Origin: Rusavskia elegans | Taxonomy: Eukaryota; Ascomycota; Lecanoromycetes; Teloschistales; Teloschistaceae | Length of the DNA stretch: 64,000 nt | Direction of reading: 5' to 3' | Assembly (NCBI GenBank): GCA_011316305.1 | Contig: SAUG01000025.1 | Span: 248,001 to 312,000, forward strand | Shown: piece by piece, positions 11,400 to 23,521 of the stretch | Layout of the letters: each line of letters opens with the position of its first letter | How positions within the stretch are numbered: position 1 is the stretch's first letter | Notes under the pieces: generated by a model | Told to the model about the DNA's origin: nothing | What the model saw: the letters and a program-made list of their open reading frames with translations, nothing else | Database searches by the model: none | Made by a program: the position numbers and the translations under genes

Positions 11400-14300
11400 T
11401 CAAGGCTTAAACAACTGCGCCTTCCTAAAAAACACAAAGAACCCCACCGGGATCACCAACTGGAACATCAACCCAATCCAGAACCAATGGTGCCTCAGTC
11501 CCATCAACACCCCCAGCGCGAAATTTGGGAACACACTCCCCGGCCCCGTCGCATCCGGCGCGCTGGCCCGCGATGCAATCGTCGCCAAGGACCCGATGAC
11601 TTGCGCGAACAGAAGCGTAAACGCCACATGGTACCGCGTCAACGTCTGCAACAGGATCATGCCGAAACCCACCCCTTGGATACTGTCGAGCACCGAGATC
11701 CAACACCACAGCGCACGGCCAAGGATGGCTCCAAAAGCCGCCGAGCCGAAGGGGACGTAGGTACCGATGCCGCTGACGCCCCATAGCATTTGCGCCCATC
11801 TCGGGGCACCGAGACCGATGGCGAAGATGGGGAGGATCCACGAGTGCTGTTTGCTCAGATGGCCGAGAATTAACAGCATGAGGGCCCAAACGCCGACGAA
11901 GAAGATGAGGATGAGGAGCACGATGCCCCAGGCTGGTGCGTGCGTTGAGTTCCAGAGGTAGCGCCAGTTGCGGCCGTATGGTGCCGCCAACCAGTAGTTC
12001 TGGATAATAACGGCGATGAAGAACCAGATGACAATCTTCCGGCGGAAGACGGCGATGTAGAAGGATGGGATCTTGCCTGGGGCTTGACGGTAATAGCTTG
12101 GGAGACCGAAGAGCAGGACGAGGCCGATGGCCCAGAGGAAGCATGCGATAGGCGTGGTGATGGCTGTGGCGGTGCGACTGGAGGTCAGGAGTACACTGTT
12201 CGACACTCCGGCGTTGGACGAAGCCGTCAATGTGCTGCCCCAGTACCACAGCGCCGCCACATAGAGTTGCTGACTACCCTGGATGACGCAAGCGCGGAAG
12301 GCCCAGCTCTGCGCAGGAGTGCCGCCTTCGGTGCCGAAGTTGAGGGCGAAGAAGAGTGAGCCGCTGGCCGAGGCTGCGGCATAGAATGCCGTCGCTACGT
12401 TGTAGATCCAGCCTCGGGCCCCGAGGTCTGATGTGTAAGGAGCCATGCCGACAAGGAAGAAGGCTAGCCCATAGAATAGAAACGGCAGGCTGAGCAGGTA
12501 TACCTGTTGGATTAGACGAAAGAGGAGCCACCAGATGATCGAGGCCCCCAGGTAGATACTCGCTATGGTGTAGAGCTTGTGCGCGGATTGGCCGTTCTCG
12601 CCTGTCAGTAGGGTGATCTGATACGAGTTGGCCGCGATGATTTGCCCCTGATACTATTAGCTCGAACGTGGCAGAGCAAAGGGCGGCAGTGCTTACAAAA
12701 GCCAGCAAGAAACAGTAAAGATGCCAATCGCCGATCTTGGTTTGCAAAACCTTCTTCAACCCTGTTGGAGGCACATAATCATCACCGAGGAAGAACTGTG
12801 CCGTGCCCGACTGATCGGTAACAGGAGATTCTGGATCTTGGGAATCCTCGCTTCGGTGGCCAACATCAGGACTTCCACGACCCCAATGCATAGGCATGCG
12901 AAAGACGGATGAAGCAGGAGTGGAAGATCTACTGGCTGCGGCCGAATTTCCCATCTTCGCCTGGTGGAAACGATTGAACCATGCCTTCTCGCTTTTGACT
13001 AGATACTCTTCGATGCAGAGTTGATCCTCGGCCGACTTGCTGTTGACGGATTCCAGTCTCTTCTGGAACGCTCGATAGTAGGTTTCAGTTTCGTCTGTAA
13101 AGAAGGGATCTACCCGCTGCAGGCTGAATGTCTTCTGCTCGCCTGCAACTGAGTGGACACTCAAAGGGTTGTCGCTTCTTGGAATTTCTTGATGTTCGAA
13201 TACGGGAGTGTTCCGGCCAGAGGGGACAGGTGAGGAACCGGGCATGTTCAGCTCAGACAGGGGTGGAAACCTTCGGGGGAATCCTTCACTGGCCGTGTCA
13301 TGTTGGACAGACTCTTCTTCAATGAATCGAGACTCTCCGTATGTACTTGGATACAGCTGAGGGCTGCTCTGCGCCAGGCCAGCGTCTTCATTGCCTTCCG
13401 GCACCATACTGACACGGTGGTTCGCCCCAGCATTAGTAGATCCAGTGGCCATATTTGAGCCACTGCCTTTAATTGTTAGACGATGCCGAGAGCGGCTCCT
13501 AGAGCGGTTGGCTGATGGTGATCGCCCTCTCGGCACGATCGACGGGTGCGAAGGTCCAAAGAATCGCCCTAGAGACATTTGTCCGTTCGAGCCAGGGACA
13601 ACAGCCTCTCTAGATGGACTTATGGCCCGGCTCGGTGGTTCACTGTTCGGCGCTGAATTGGGTGCCGTGTTTTGCGCGCTGCTGGGCGCAATCGACGTTG
13701 GTGCTGTTGACATGGAAGGTGAGGCTCTTCCTGACTCGGAGAATCTCATGGGATTCAATGGATTCAATTGCCTGTGGCTGACTCTTTCGTGAAGACGAAT
13801 AGATTTGTTTTGCAAGATCTCTAGGTCTTCAATCCATTGAGCGACGGGGAAGCGCTGAAGGCGTGAACGAGCTCTCATCATAGCGCGTGTTTCTGTGTTG
13901 GTCGAAAGTGCCGTGTGGATAGCCTCTTTGAACTGGCTAATCAGATGTTTCGTTGTTGGCGACTCGATCGTGAACCACCATCTGTGGAGCCGTTAGCTGC
14001 CACTCAAGGATGTTTAGAGGCTGGCTTCGACTCACCCTGGCATATTTCCAAGCCCGCCAACTCGACTGCCTACGCCGAGCGCGCCTTTTCGACCGAACTC
14101 CACGGCAACGAGGCCGAATGGCTCGTCTCGTGAAGGGATCAAAGAGAATTCCGCTCCACTAAAGATGCACGGTGGTAGCGCGGTGAACTCGGGTTTGGAG
14201 TAAACTCGGCCTGGGTACTTCTCCATCATTTTCTCCAGCTTGACTGCTGCAAATTTGCCATACAGGTCGATAATCGGTCCAACGCAGATCAGCTGAACTG

Positions 14301-17300
14301 CAGGATACTCCTCGAGTATGGAGAAGAATACGTCGGCAATGAGATCAATCCCTTTCTGCTGCGACCATCGACCAACGAAAACGAAGAGTTGAGCCTGATG
14401 AGTGTGATTAGCGACGAAGATGATGTATTCAGCTGATGAGTCTTACCGTGGGATCAAGAGCTAATCCTGCCCATCGCTGAGCGGCGATACTTGAAGAGTG
14501 TCAGCTTGACGCAGGATAGGGTGGTGTGATTATATCTTACCGTAGCTCTCCTCGTTCGGCTTCCATCGCAGTGTCGATCACCACGTCCTCTTTCTGAAGC
14601 AGGCTCTTGTCCCAGTCGGCAGTGTCGGTTGGGTCCGGGTTCGGCAGCGAGCCAACATTAGACAAGCCCCAAAAGATAGGGTATCGGGCGAATGATCTTT
14701 TCCCGTATTTCTTGGAAACTCCTACTGCACCGAAGCCTTTTTGATGCTTGCGCAAATAGCTAGCGCCAGCGTGCAGGAGGTTGAATACTTGACCGAATTG
14801 GATATATTCTTGAACAATGTCTTCGTCGAGATTGTAGACGCCGCATATCTCATCGAATTCTTCAGAAGTCCGAACCGGCCAAAGGCCTTGAAACTCGGCA
14901 TTGTGCAATGAGAGGCAAACCGGGATCGTCCGGGGAAGCAAGTGCAGAGGAGCGATAGCACCATGGTAGTCGTTGATGTGGTAGAGGTCGATAGGGAACC
15001 TTTCGATCGCTTGGGCGATGCAGGAATTCCAGGCGGAGTAGTAAATGGCGCTGTCGAGATCGTCCATTCTGGGTGGGTAAGGTTCTGTCTTGGACTGCTT
15101 CCGGAACACAGGAGCATCCAAAAGGACAAAGGTGATGTTGCGCAGGGTGTGATACTGAACCTCGATCCTGTACGATTTGCCGAAGATGATAATGTCCATG
15201 GGTTGGGCGACCCTGTCGATAGGATAGTGCACTCCACCCACGCAAGGCACAACCCAGATCAAGTTCTGATGGCCAAGATTCTTGCCCATCAAGGACGCCA
15301 TCACCCCGAGGCCCCCAATCTTGATCTTGACGTCCCAGTCTTCGATTTCGTATTCCATCGTTGCTATGAGCACTGTTCTTCGGTCCGGCGAACCAGTCTC
15401 GGCAGCCAACGCACCACTCAAGCCGTCTTGATTCGGCGCAGCAACGTTCAGCTTCGAACCGCCAAAGAGAACCATGACGGATTTCCGGAGGACCTCTCGA
15501 TCTGGGAGCTTGGGACGAACGTATGGCAGCAAGCCGCCTTTCTCGGTCATACCTGTTTCGTTGAATTTCACCTTGTAGAAGAATTTCATGAAAGCAACGC
15601 AGCACAACGCGCCGGTCGCCAGGGGGACAAGAGCAAGAAGGACTGCAAGAACAATCTGCACCCATGTGTGTCCGATCGACTGGTATGAGTAGCCGTAATT
15701 TCCGTCGTTGACGATCAACCGATGTCCAAGATATTGCCACGACCACGGCCTTGGGAATGAGATAACATTTTTCGCGAGACTGTCTGGAGGAACCCAATCC
15801 AAGACTTTATCGTCATTGACTAGTCGGCCATTAGCGGTCACTGCTCAAACGGAAAGTAGATCATGCCTCACCATCTCCAAAGGCCATGCTTTTGTCTGGA
15901 ATACCATCCGGATTCATGCCCCAAACATTGACCACCGAGACTGTGGGCCACTCAGCGACCAGATCGAGTTCCCAGGTCCCATCTGATGCAAGCGTCATCT
16001 CATTAGGAAGACCGTTATCATAACCCCACTGATTCCAGTCACCTTCGACGTAGGCATGTGGCCAGCGACGCACCGGAAGTTTGCCCCTATTGAGATCTGC
16101 GTGCTGGACATGTTCGCTGCTACCGGCCATTTCGCTCCAATACTGTACGATAACGTGGGTACCGTCCCATTCCTGATCCTTGGTACCAGACCAAGGTTGA
16201 CTCAAGACGGTAGTATTACCCCCAGTGTAATCAGACCAGTCACTGAAGCTTGTCCCCCAATTCGTTGAGTACCGAAACTTGTCGGCGCCGGTAGCTCTCG
16301 GAGAGATGTAAAGGCTACCATCACGGTCATTCTTATGAAGCAGATTTCCGGTGTAATTTGATGAAAGTGGAAAGACCATTGGATTGTCGGATTGCCCTAT
16401 GCGGAACATGAATCGGTCAACCGCGTTGGTAAAGAGAAGTCCGTCTTTGGTCGTGGCGTTATTCACTGTATAGGTATGAACACCGTTGAAGACGTTGATC
16501 ATCTCTGCGTTGAAGATAAACGCAGTCGAGATTTCGCCAACGTGTTTGGGAGCGTCAGCAGTAGCCATCAAGCACGAGACGCTGCTTTTGTTCAGTCGAG
16601 CAATTTGACCCTTCTCCGTTTTTGAATCGATGATCAATTGCTCTGCCACTGCATTGCAATCTATCTCACTGGAAAACCGAATCTGAATTGGCACCGTTTC
16701 AGGTTCCGCATACCCGACAGAAGATTCCAATCGAGCGTCGTGCCCAGGGATGACTCGGGTGATCGTTGGAGCAGGTGTGAGCCATTTGGCCACGGGGACA
16801 AAAGCCTTGTAGCCCCAAGGAGCCATCGATAGTGTCGACAGACATCCATTGGGGTCTTTTGACTGCTCGAGGCCTACAGAAGTGTTAGCCCGAGCCGCTT
16901 CCGGGAATGAATGCAGAGATAGGATCTTCGATTCATGGGTATGTCAACTCCCTGACTAGCTGCCGGGCAATGGAAGACCTGGCACACCAGCGCGTGGGAA
17001 GGGGCTCTCACCATAAGTGAATTTCGAGGCTTCAAGAGTGACCTCTTCGTAGGGGTAGAACAGATTCTTAACAACAGTACCAGCAGAGAAAGCCGAAACC
17101 AGTACTTTGGAACGGTTACTGCTCCCGCAGTCAAAGTTGTAGTCGACCGTATTGTTTTCGTTCTGAAAGACAAGCCAGACACCTTGATTGCCCTGGCCTG
17201 TCCCGGCCAAATCTTGAACACCTTCGGTCCGACCTCGATAGACACTCCAAAGACCCGTTTCAGAAGGCAGACCTTCGCTGCCTGGCAAATAAATATTGTA

Positions 17301-19850
17301 TGTTTGGTTGGAGAGCGTTATGAGATTGTAGCCATCATTGAGGGTAGGATATTGCCGTCGCATTTCGAATATCCTCTTCAAGACGTTGCGGACCGGATGG
17401 GATGGATCTCGGTGATCCAGACTGACTGAGTCATCGTGGCAACCGTACTCGGAGCTGTTGAAGGGTATGTCAACATAAACTAGAGCAAATCCAGTGTCAG
17501 CAGGTCTTGCTCAAGTCAATCGGCACCACTCCAAGGGATGTCTCGGGAATTTGCCCTTTGCCTGCAAACATGGGCACTAGGTACCACTTTTGGCATCGGC
17601 ATACAGAACGGATGCCATACCAGTGTAGGGCACAAAGGATATGAGGATTATGAGACGCATTCCACAGTACGACCGTGTCTCGCGATTCGAGGGTCGAATA
17701 GATCTGGGGGCAGAGCAGCTCAAAAGATTGCTTACCCGTTTCACCAAGGTGATAACATCCGTGGAGCTGCCATGCTCTTTGAGAAGCCATGGGTGTTCGT
17801 CCGAAGACGTAGTCATTAGCATGATTTTCGAGGATATAAGACGCTTGCTCTTCCCCCAAAAAGACCATTGGGATCCCTGGCATCTCCAGCATGGTAATAA
17901 AGAAACCGAGCAACTGTCGTTGGATGCCATTAGCCAAAGCTGGCCAGCGGAACACGTCCTGGCCTGTCATTCCGAACATGTGGCGGGGGTCCATCTCTCC
18001 GGTTTCCGAGTTCACCATGTCGTTGTTGGAAACCAATTTTGTCCATTGCTCCACCCAATCGACTCCATATGCCCCCCAAGGAGAGTCGAGTCTGTTCGAT
18101 AGCATATATTAGCATCCTTCTCCTTCAACAAGAACATGCAGGCGGAAAGTGCTGTTAGAACAAGACTTGGAAGGATGTCCAAGCTTTGAGTAGTAGACAT
18201 GTATCACTCACCCAAGGAATCTGGTCATGGAGCCGTATATATCATAATGGAACGCAGCGCCATCCAAGGCACCCATGCCGAAATCACGGATGTAAGAGCT
18301 ACTGTTGGTCATCTTGGTAGACATCAGAGCCTTGGTAACATTCGGTTCCACCATGTTTGGCTCTTTTCCTCTGCCGACGTAGACGCTCGCGAGCTTTGGA
18401 TCCCCGACGATCTCGCCGACCATGAGGAAGTTGTTCTTTCCGTGGTCTCGTGCACATTGACGCTGCCAAGCGGAGAATTCTGCAAGCGCATCCGGGGTTG
18501 TTTGCAACGCTTTGTCCATGCGAAAACCATCGATGTCGAGCATAGCAATTTGCATGCACGACATGACCTTGATCTTATCGAAGACGTCACTGCGCCATTC
18601 CCGTAAACGATCCTGCACCGATGCGAAGTTTGATAGCTGCGACTGGTACGCAGGATATGCTCCGGTGCCTTTTATATCACCATACTGGGGTAGTCAGTGG
18701 CTGAGGCAGCAAGATCTAGGCAGATACGCACTTGGTCGAATTCGCTATCCTTGCAGCCATGCTGTTGTGAGGTGATATCCGGGCCTACAGGGTAACCATC
18801 TTGACCCCACATCCGAGGGTATTCGCACGAAGCGTTGAATTCGTTCCCAGGAGCAAAATCGTGGTACCGCCTGTCACTTTTCCACAGAAAATTGTGCTCT
18901 TGCCAGCTGAATTGGGCAGTGGCATTCACATAGCCTTCCATGGAGAGTAGGTTACCCATTCTTAACATCGAAGACTGTTAGCCAGGGTGCAGCTAGGGGA
19001 TCAGTGGAGAGAGACCAACGTTGCCATGGTATTATCCAGTATGACATACATCTCTCGCCGGTGTATCTCTGAGATGAGTGATCTCCAAGCTTCGATGTTT
19101 CCATGATGACGGTCTAGAAGTGTGAAGTCCAATGGGCCAAAACCATCTCCCCCCCACGGAGTGTTGATGAATGCTAAGATCGAGTCAGCACAAAATGATT
19201 AAGTCAACTTGCAGATCCGATGAAATGCTGCAATATCACAACAGGCATGTGAGCTGCATTTGATGATACAATATTCCAATCATCCAATCACTGGAAGGGC
19301 TGTGGTGTTCGGCATCGACCGCGGTAACAAGTGCCTCGCTTGCCGAAGAATGATCTGGTTCGGGGTAAAACAAGTTGGAAAAAATACTTACGACTGCCAG
19401 TTAGGTAGATACCCTGTAAAGCATCATATCAGCTATGTATACAGCCATGGATGTATCTATGCTTACCTTGATGCCAATGCCTTGTATGTAGTCTAGGTTG
19501 TGTTCAAGACCCTTAACATCACCACCAAAGCGGAACTGGTTCGTCATCCAGTTGTGTTCGAAGACGGTACCATTGGCCTCATTGTTTGTTGGGTCACCAT
19601 CCACGAATCGATCGACGGTGGCGACGTAGAAGGGAAATCTCCAATTACTTGGCGACGGGTAGTAGGTATGATTCTCCCATTCACCCCAATAGTCCGTTGG
19701 GGCAATGGCCTCTCGATTCTCGTTCAGGTTGTATCCCACATGCTCCGGACTCCATCGAAGGGCGTTGATAGCGTATGGGAGCAAAGCCAGCCAGCCCGCA
19801 GTCGCCCGTGGAAACATGGTAAACAAAGGAAAGTTGCAAGGAATGTGCAA
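11400..19850 (-). CDS. AGS1: alpha-1,3-glucan synthase (amylase domain, glycogen-synthase-like GT5 domain, multi-span C-terminus)
   Basis: Makes alpha-1,3-glucan of the cell wall at the plasma membrane. Thirteen exons fit: 19850-19467, 19413-19392, 19173-19020, 18960-18732, 18684-18212, 18091-17736, 17479-17012, 16873-15872, 15840-14541, 14489-14447, 14394-14036, 13981-12697 and 12647-11400. They join in frame to 2440 aa, the usual family length. Order: signal peptide ending near INALRW; GH13 amylase domain ([38 protein letters not shown]); a membrane span near residue 1100; GT5 domain from about 1175 ([50 protein letters not shown]); a Ser-rich linker; a multi-span C-terminal domain. Two micro-exons (22 and 43 nt) and one 256-nt intron (17480-17735) are notable. 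A downstream ATG (MFPRATAGW) could be the real start. Confidence 0.95.
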
Positions 19851-22070
19851 GTAAGAGCACGAACTTCATGGAGCAGGACGCAGTACGAAGGGAAAAGCAA
19901 GAGAGGATGAACGTTATAAGATATTCGGAAGGTGTATGAGAGGCATGATATCATGGCCAGGTAGCCACGATACGGGAAGGATTCAACGTGGACTGAGAAG
20001 ATCTGTGGAGATCCCATCATCGGTTCCGGGTCCAAGTGGGCCGTTGGGATGCGTTGAGTGAGTGGCCACGGCGTCAAAAGCATCAACGGTACAGAAGAAG
20101 ATAGAACGAGAACTTACGACAGCATCCCCGCTAGGGCAGTTCCGAAAGGCAAATGGAAGGAACCGATGAAGTGGTCGCTCTGGACAGCGACCAGGTTTTC
20201 CATGTGATGGACATGTCGACAGGATTATAGTTATTGTGCCGGATGGAGCATGGATCGGCATACAGACGTGGCCACCAAGCGGATCCAGCTTGTTTCACCG
20301 AGCCCAAATGAGACAGGCTCGATGGCAAGGTCGTTGCCTTCAAGCCAGCAAGATGGCTCGGACCAATGAGCAGGCCTGAGCTGAAGTTGTATCAGGCGTA
20401 GAAGACCAGGATAGCCATGGTACCAAGATAGAGACTGCTTCGTGGAGATCGACGGACCACAGCGGAAAAGACGCCGGCCGCGGGCAAGACGGAAGAACCA
20501 AAAGATGGCAGGCAGCACGTTTGACTGCCGCCTCTGCGATTCGTTATCCAACGCTAGGGAAGAGATGATTCCGTACATGGGCAGATAATGTATAGCAGCT
20601 CCCGGGAGATTCTGCACGATTATCTCCTTTGGCCGTGCAGGAAATGGCTTGACAGCGTTGAGCTGACATGAGCTGGAGGAACGTCGCGGGTTGTTTTCCC
20701 CCAGGCTAGCACCTTGGAGGTGCGCCTCGGGCATAGGACCATGGGTGTGGGTTTGGGTGTGGATTTTCGAGTGGAGTGGCCATGCGTACCTTGCAGGAGT
20801 ATCCGTAGGATTGTGGTAGTGCCGTCGGAGCATTTCAGTGGCTTGTGCATACGGCATTGAATACCATCTGCCGACAAGGTATTCGTACCGAGTCCGGAAT
20901 AATAACTGCAGGTGATTACAACAGTATTGCCCGCATAAAAGACAACACAAAGTTTCCACCATACGAAGGCTGTCAAGCCCTTGGAGGATCGGAAGTCAAG
21001 TCCAGCTCGAGGCACACACCACCGCCTCCTGCTGCCCCTTTGCTTGGACCCTGGATTTGCTAGCGGGTGCAGAAATAGAAAAGCTGGGACGTTCAGTAAA
21101 TATTACCGTATCTCGGGAGATCATCGACCAACGTCATCTGTTCCGGTGACCCCTAGTCCCTTTTGGTCAACGCGCACTCGAGTCTTTTAAAGTTTAAATT
21201 GACCTAACAGAGTGCTAGTACTACAGGAATAGACGTCCTTAATATATTAGCTACTGTATTAATAATCTTTCAAGTCTAGAGTAAAAGTCACAATTCAGAT
21301 CATGATGATCAAATGTCCTTACAAATCGCATGGTCCAAGTTGCTCTGCGACGTAAATAGACCCATGATTTTGGCACGACATCGCCACATGGAAATTTCCT
21401 AACAATTCTGGCCTTGGCACCAAACGCAAGAGGTAAGTAGAAACCCCGACACGCTGCGCCCTTTTGGCATATGCGAAACCAGTGCGACTCGCCTGGCACA
21501 GATTTTACGTCCTCTCCTCCCGAATTTACCAAGGGACTCCTGCCAGAATGTAAACTATCAAGTAGAAGTATATACTCGTAGCGTTAATATAAGAAACATC
21601 GACTTAAATTTGATGAACTCGTTTACTCCGTCCTTATTCCTTAGTCCAGGGTAATTTTGAACTTGGTTAGAAGATTTTATTGGTTTCTGAAGCGGCTAGT
21701 AAGGTCCTCTCCTCCCTATCGCACTGGTTTCGCATACGCCATTCTCACGCCTTTCCGAGCGGCTACGCCAGATTCTCTACCCAGCTTCACTGCACCTGCA
21801 GTAACAGGATACATGATGATACCCCATGAGCTTACAAGCTACATGGTCCCCATGTTTTGTTGGAAGGTAGCATCTTCTTGTGACAACCAAGACAGGAGGC
21901 ACCGTTATACATCATTTGATAACGCCAAGACGGCTCCCACCACACTCCAACCAAAACCCCGAGAGCTGGCCCCCCCATCAAGCAGTCGGCCCTAAACCCT
22001 GCACTCCAAACTTACCTGATACCTACGCTATCGTCCGTCGATTGCGCCCTTCGTCAGCTCACTTACAACA
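19851..22070. other. intergenic, upstream of AGS1
   Basis: About 2.2 kb without a supported gene. Open frames exist on the minus strand at 20231-20962 but have no recognisable domains. An AT-rich island with TTAATATATTAG lies near 21180-21280. A 22-bp inverted repeat with one mismatch joins 21466-21487 and 21719-21740, and a direct GTCCTCTCCTCCC pair lies at about 21509 and 21703. Confidence 0.45.
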
Positions 22071-23521
22071 TCAGCCCACAGGGTCCGGAAGAGCATTAAT
22101 CTTCTTCTTGAGAAACTCGAAGCTCGAAAAGAAAATGGTATTGATGAGACATGATCGTGTCATTGATACACCGAGGCCTCGGTACATTGATGCCTTGTTG
22201 AACTGGATTCGAGGCATCTTGACCGGCTGGTCGGCAGCTGTCGTGAGGCAGTTGCGTTGATAGTGCGTTTTGGCCGAGTCGATGGGGTAGATCTATGGCA
22301 AGCGTGAGCTATCTGTATCAACATACGATGGACTTGGGCGAAGTACACATGCCCAAGACACAAGACCACAGAGGCCACCTGCCGTGGCGACGGAGAGGGG
22401 CGAAGTCGGGGAATTACTGCCCTGGAACCTGACCAGAAGCTGTTTGACACTTTCGTACGTCGTAAAGTAAATTGCTGTGCCAACGGTGTCTCGGACTATG
22501 CGTTTTGCTGTCAGCATCCGCTTCTCGCCCGCTCCAAGGGACGATGGAACTCACGGATGTGAAACCCGAAGCCCGAATACAGCCCTCGCACGCCGCGATG
22601 CATGATGACATTCCTAGCGGTGCCGAAGGCTCCTTTTTGCTGATAGCTCGACCTGACAGGATCGTCCACACTTGACTTGTTGTTACTTGATGCCATCAGC
22701 ACCGAGATCTGCGCCGCCTGCTTTGTCAACTCAAAGGGACATGCTATGAATGCAGCGATTGCTCCAGCCGTAGCTCCAGCGGCCCCGAAGCAGACAACAG
22801 TTCCTGGTGTCGGTATACTTCCCGGCCTATTCACCGTGACCAAGGGTTCTTCTCCAGTGACCCGTCCTATCGCAGCCGAGTACGAGTATTTGGCCTTTTG
22901 GTAGATGGAAAACGAAATCGTGCGAACAAGAGTGACGCTTGCCATCGGAGCAACACAACCTGAAGGGATTCCATCGAGTCAGCTCATCTTCCTTCTTCTC
23001 TTAGTATCACCACGTTTTGATGTCAAAACTTAGCGGTGGGTTTGAGCAGCTGATGGGATGGACCGATGACAAGAAGACCAGCAGCCCAGCCGATGGATGT
23101 GTTACGTACCGCGCCAGAAGCCTTTGAACCCCTCAGTCTTGTAAGTGTGCCGGACACAGTCGGCGAAGTGCTTGAAACGGTAGCTGTTGCTTGTCAGATG
23201 CAAAGAACGAGGAACAAACAGCAGTAGGTATAGAGGCGTACGCTTGCATGCGCGTCTTGACCGAATCCAAGGGATACTGTCACGTGTTAGCCACATGTTT
23301 CCTTCTCTTTGCCGGCCGGGTCGACGTACAGCGGCAAATGTAGAGAGCAAGCTGCTAGAGCTAGCAGCAATTTCAGTTCGGTACTGCTTAGCCCAGTGTT
23401 TGCGTCGCTGAGAGTTCGGTACCAAGGCGGCGGCGGCGGACTGGATGGGAGGTTGAGCTCTAGGCTTCTGGATCGGGCCTTCTCCATGGCTGTCCTGCTT
23501 AGGGAGATCCGGCATGCTCAT
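22071..23521 (-). CDS. mitochondrial carrier family (SLC25) protein
   Basis: An inner-membrane solute carrier whose substrate cannot be assigned. Six exons fit: 23521-23330, 23276-23242, 23183-23110, 22959-22555, 22495-22347 and 22292-22071, giving 358 aa. Splicing rebuilds the signature motifs at the start of the repeats: YPLDSVKTRMQ in repeat 1 (exon 2 is only 35 nt), ACPFELTKQAAQ in repeat 2 and IYPIDSAKTHYQRN in repeat 3. Each repeat continues with the usual GxxGFWRG/GLYSGF-type element (EGFKGFWRG, GVRGLYSGFG, MYRGLGVSMTR). The start is taken at MSMPDLPKQ; an upstream in-frame ATG at 23555-23557 would add 12 residues. The PFELTK variant has Glu in place of the common Asp/Glu-x-x-Lys pattern but keeps the charge. 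Introns are 46-150 nt. Confident as to family, not function. Confidence 0.88.

Noticed and set aside
11425..12249. A 274-codon minus-strand frame
   Set aside because: An alternative frame of the AGS1 last exon; Pro/His/Arg-rich, no homology, while the other frame encodes the known membrane domain.
14942..15688. A 248-codon plus-strand frame
   Set aside because: Antisense to the GT5 exon of AGS1, which has strong family support on the other strand.
20231..20962. A 243-codon open frame on the minus strand upstream of AGS1
   Set aside because: No domain, no family resemblance, Cys/His/Ser-rich composition as in chance frames; lies where the AGS1 promoter should be.
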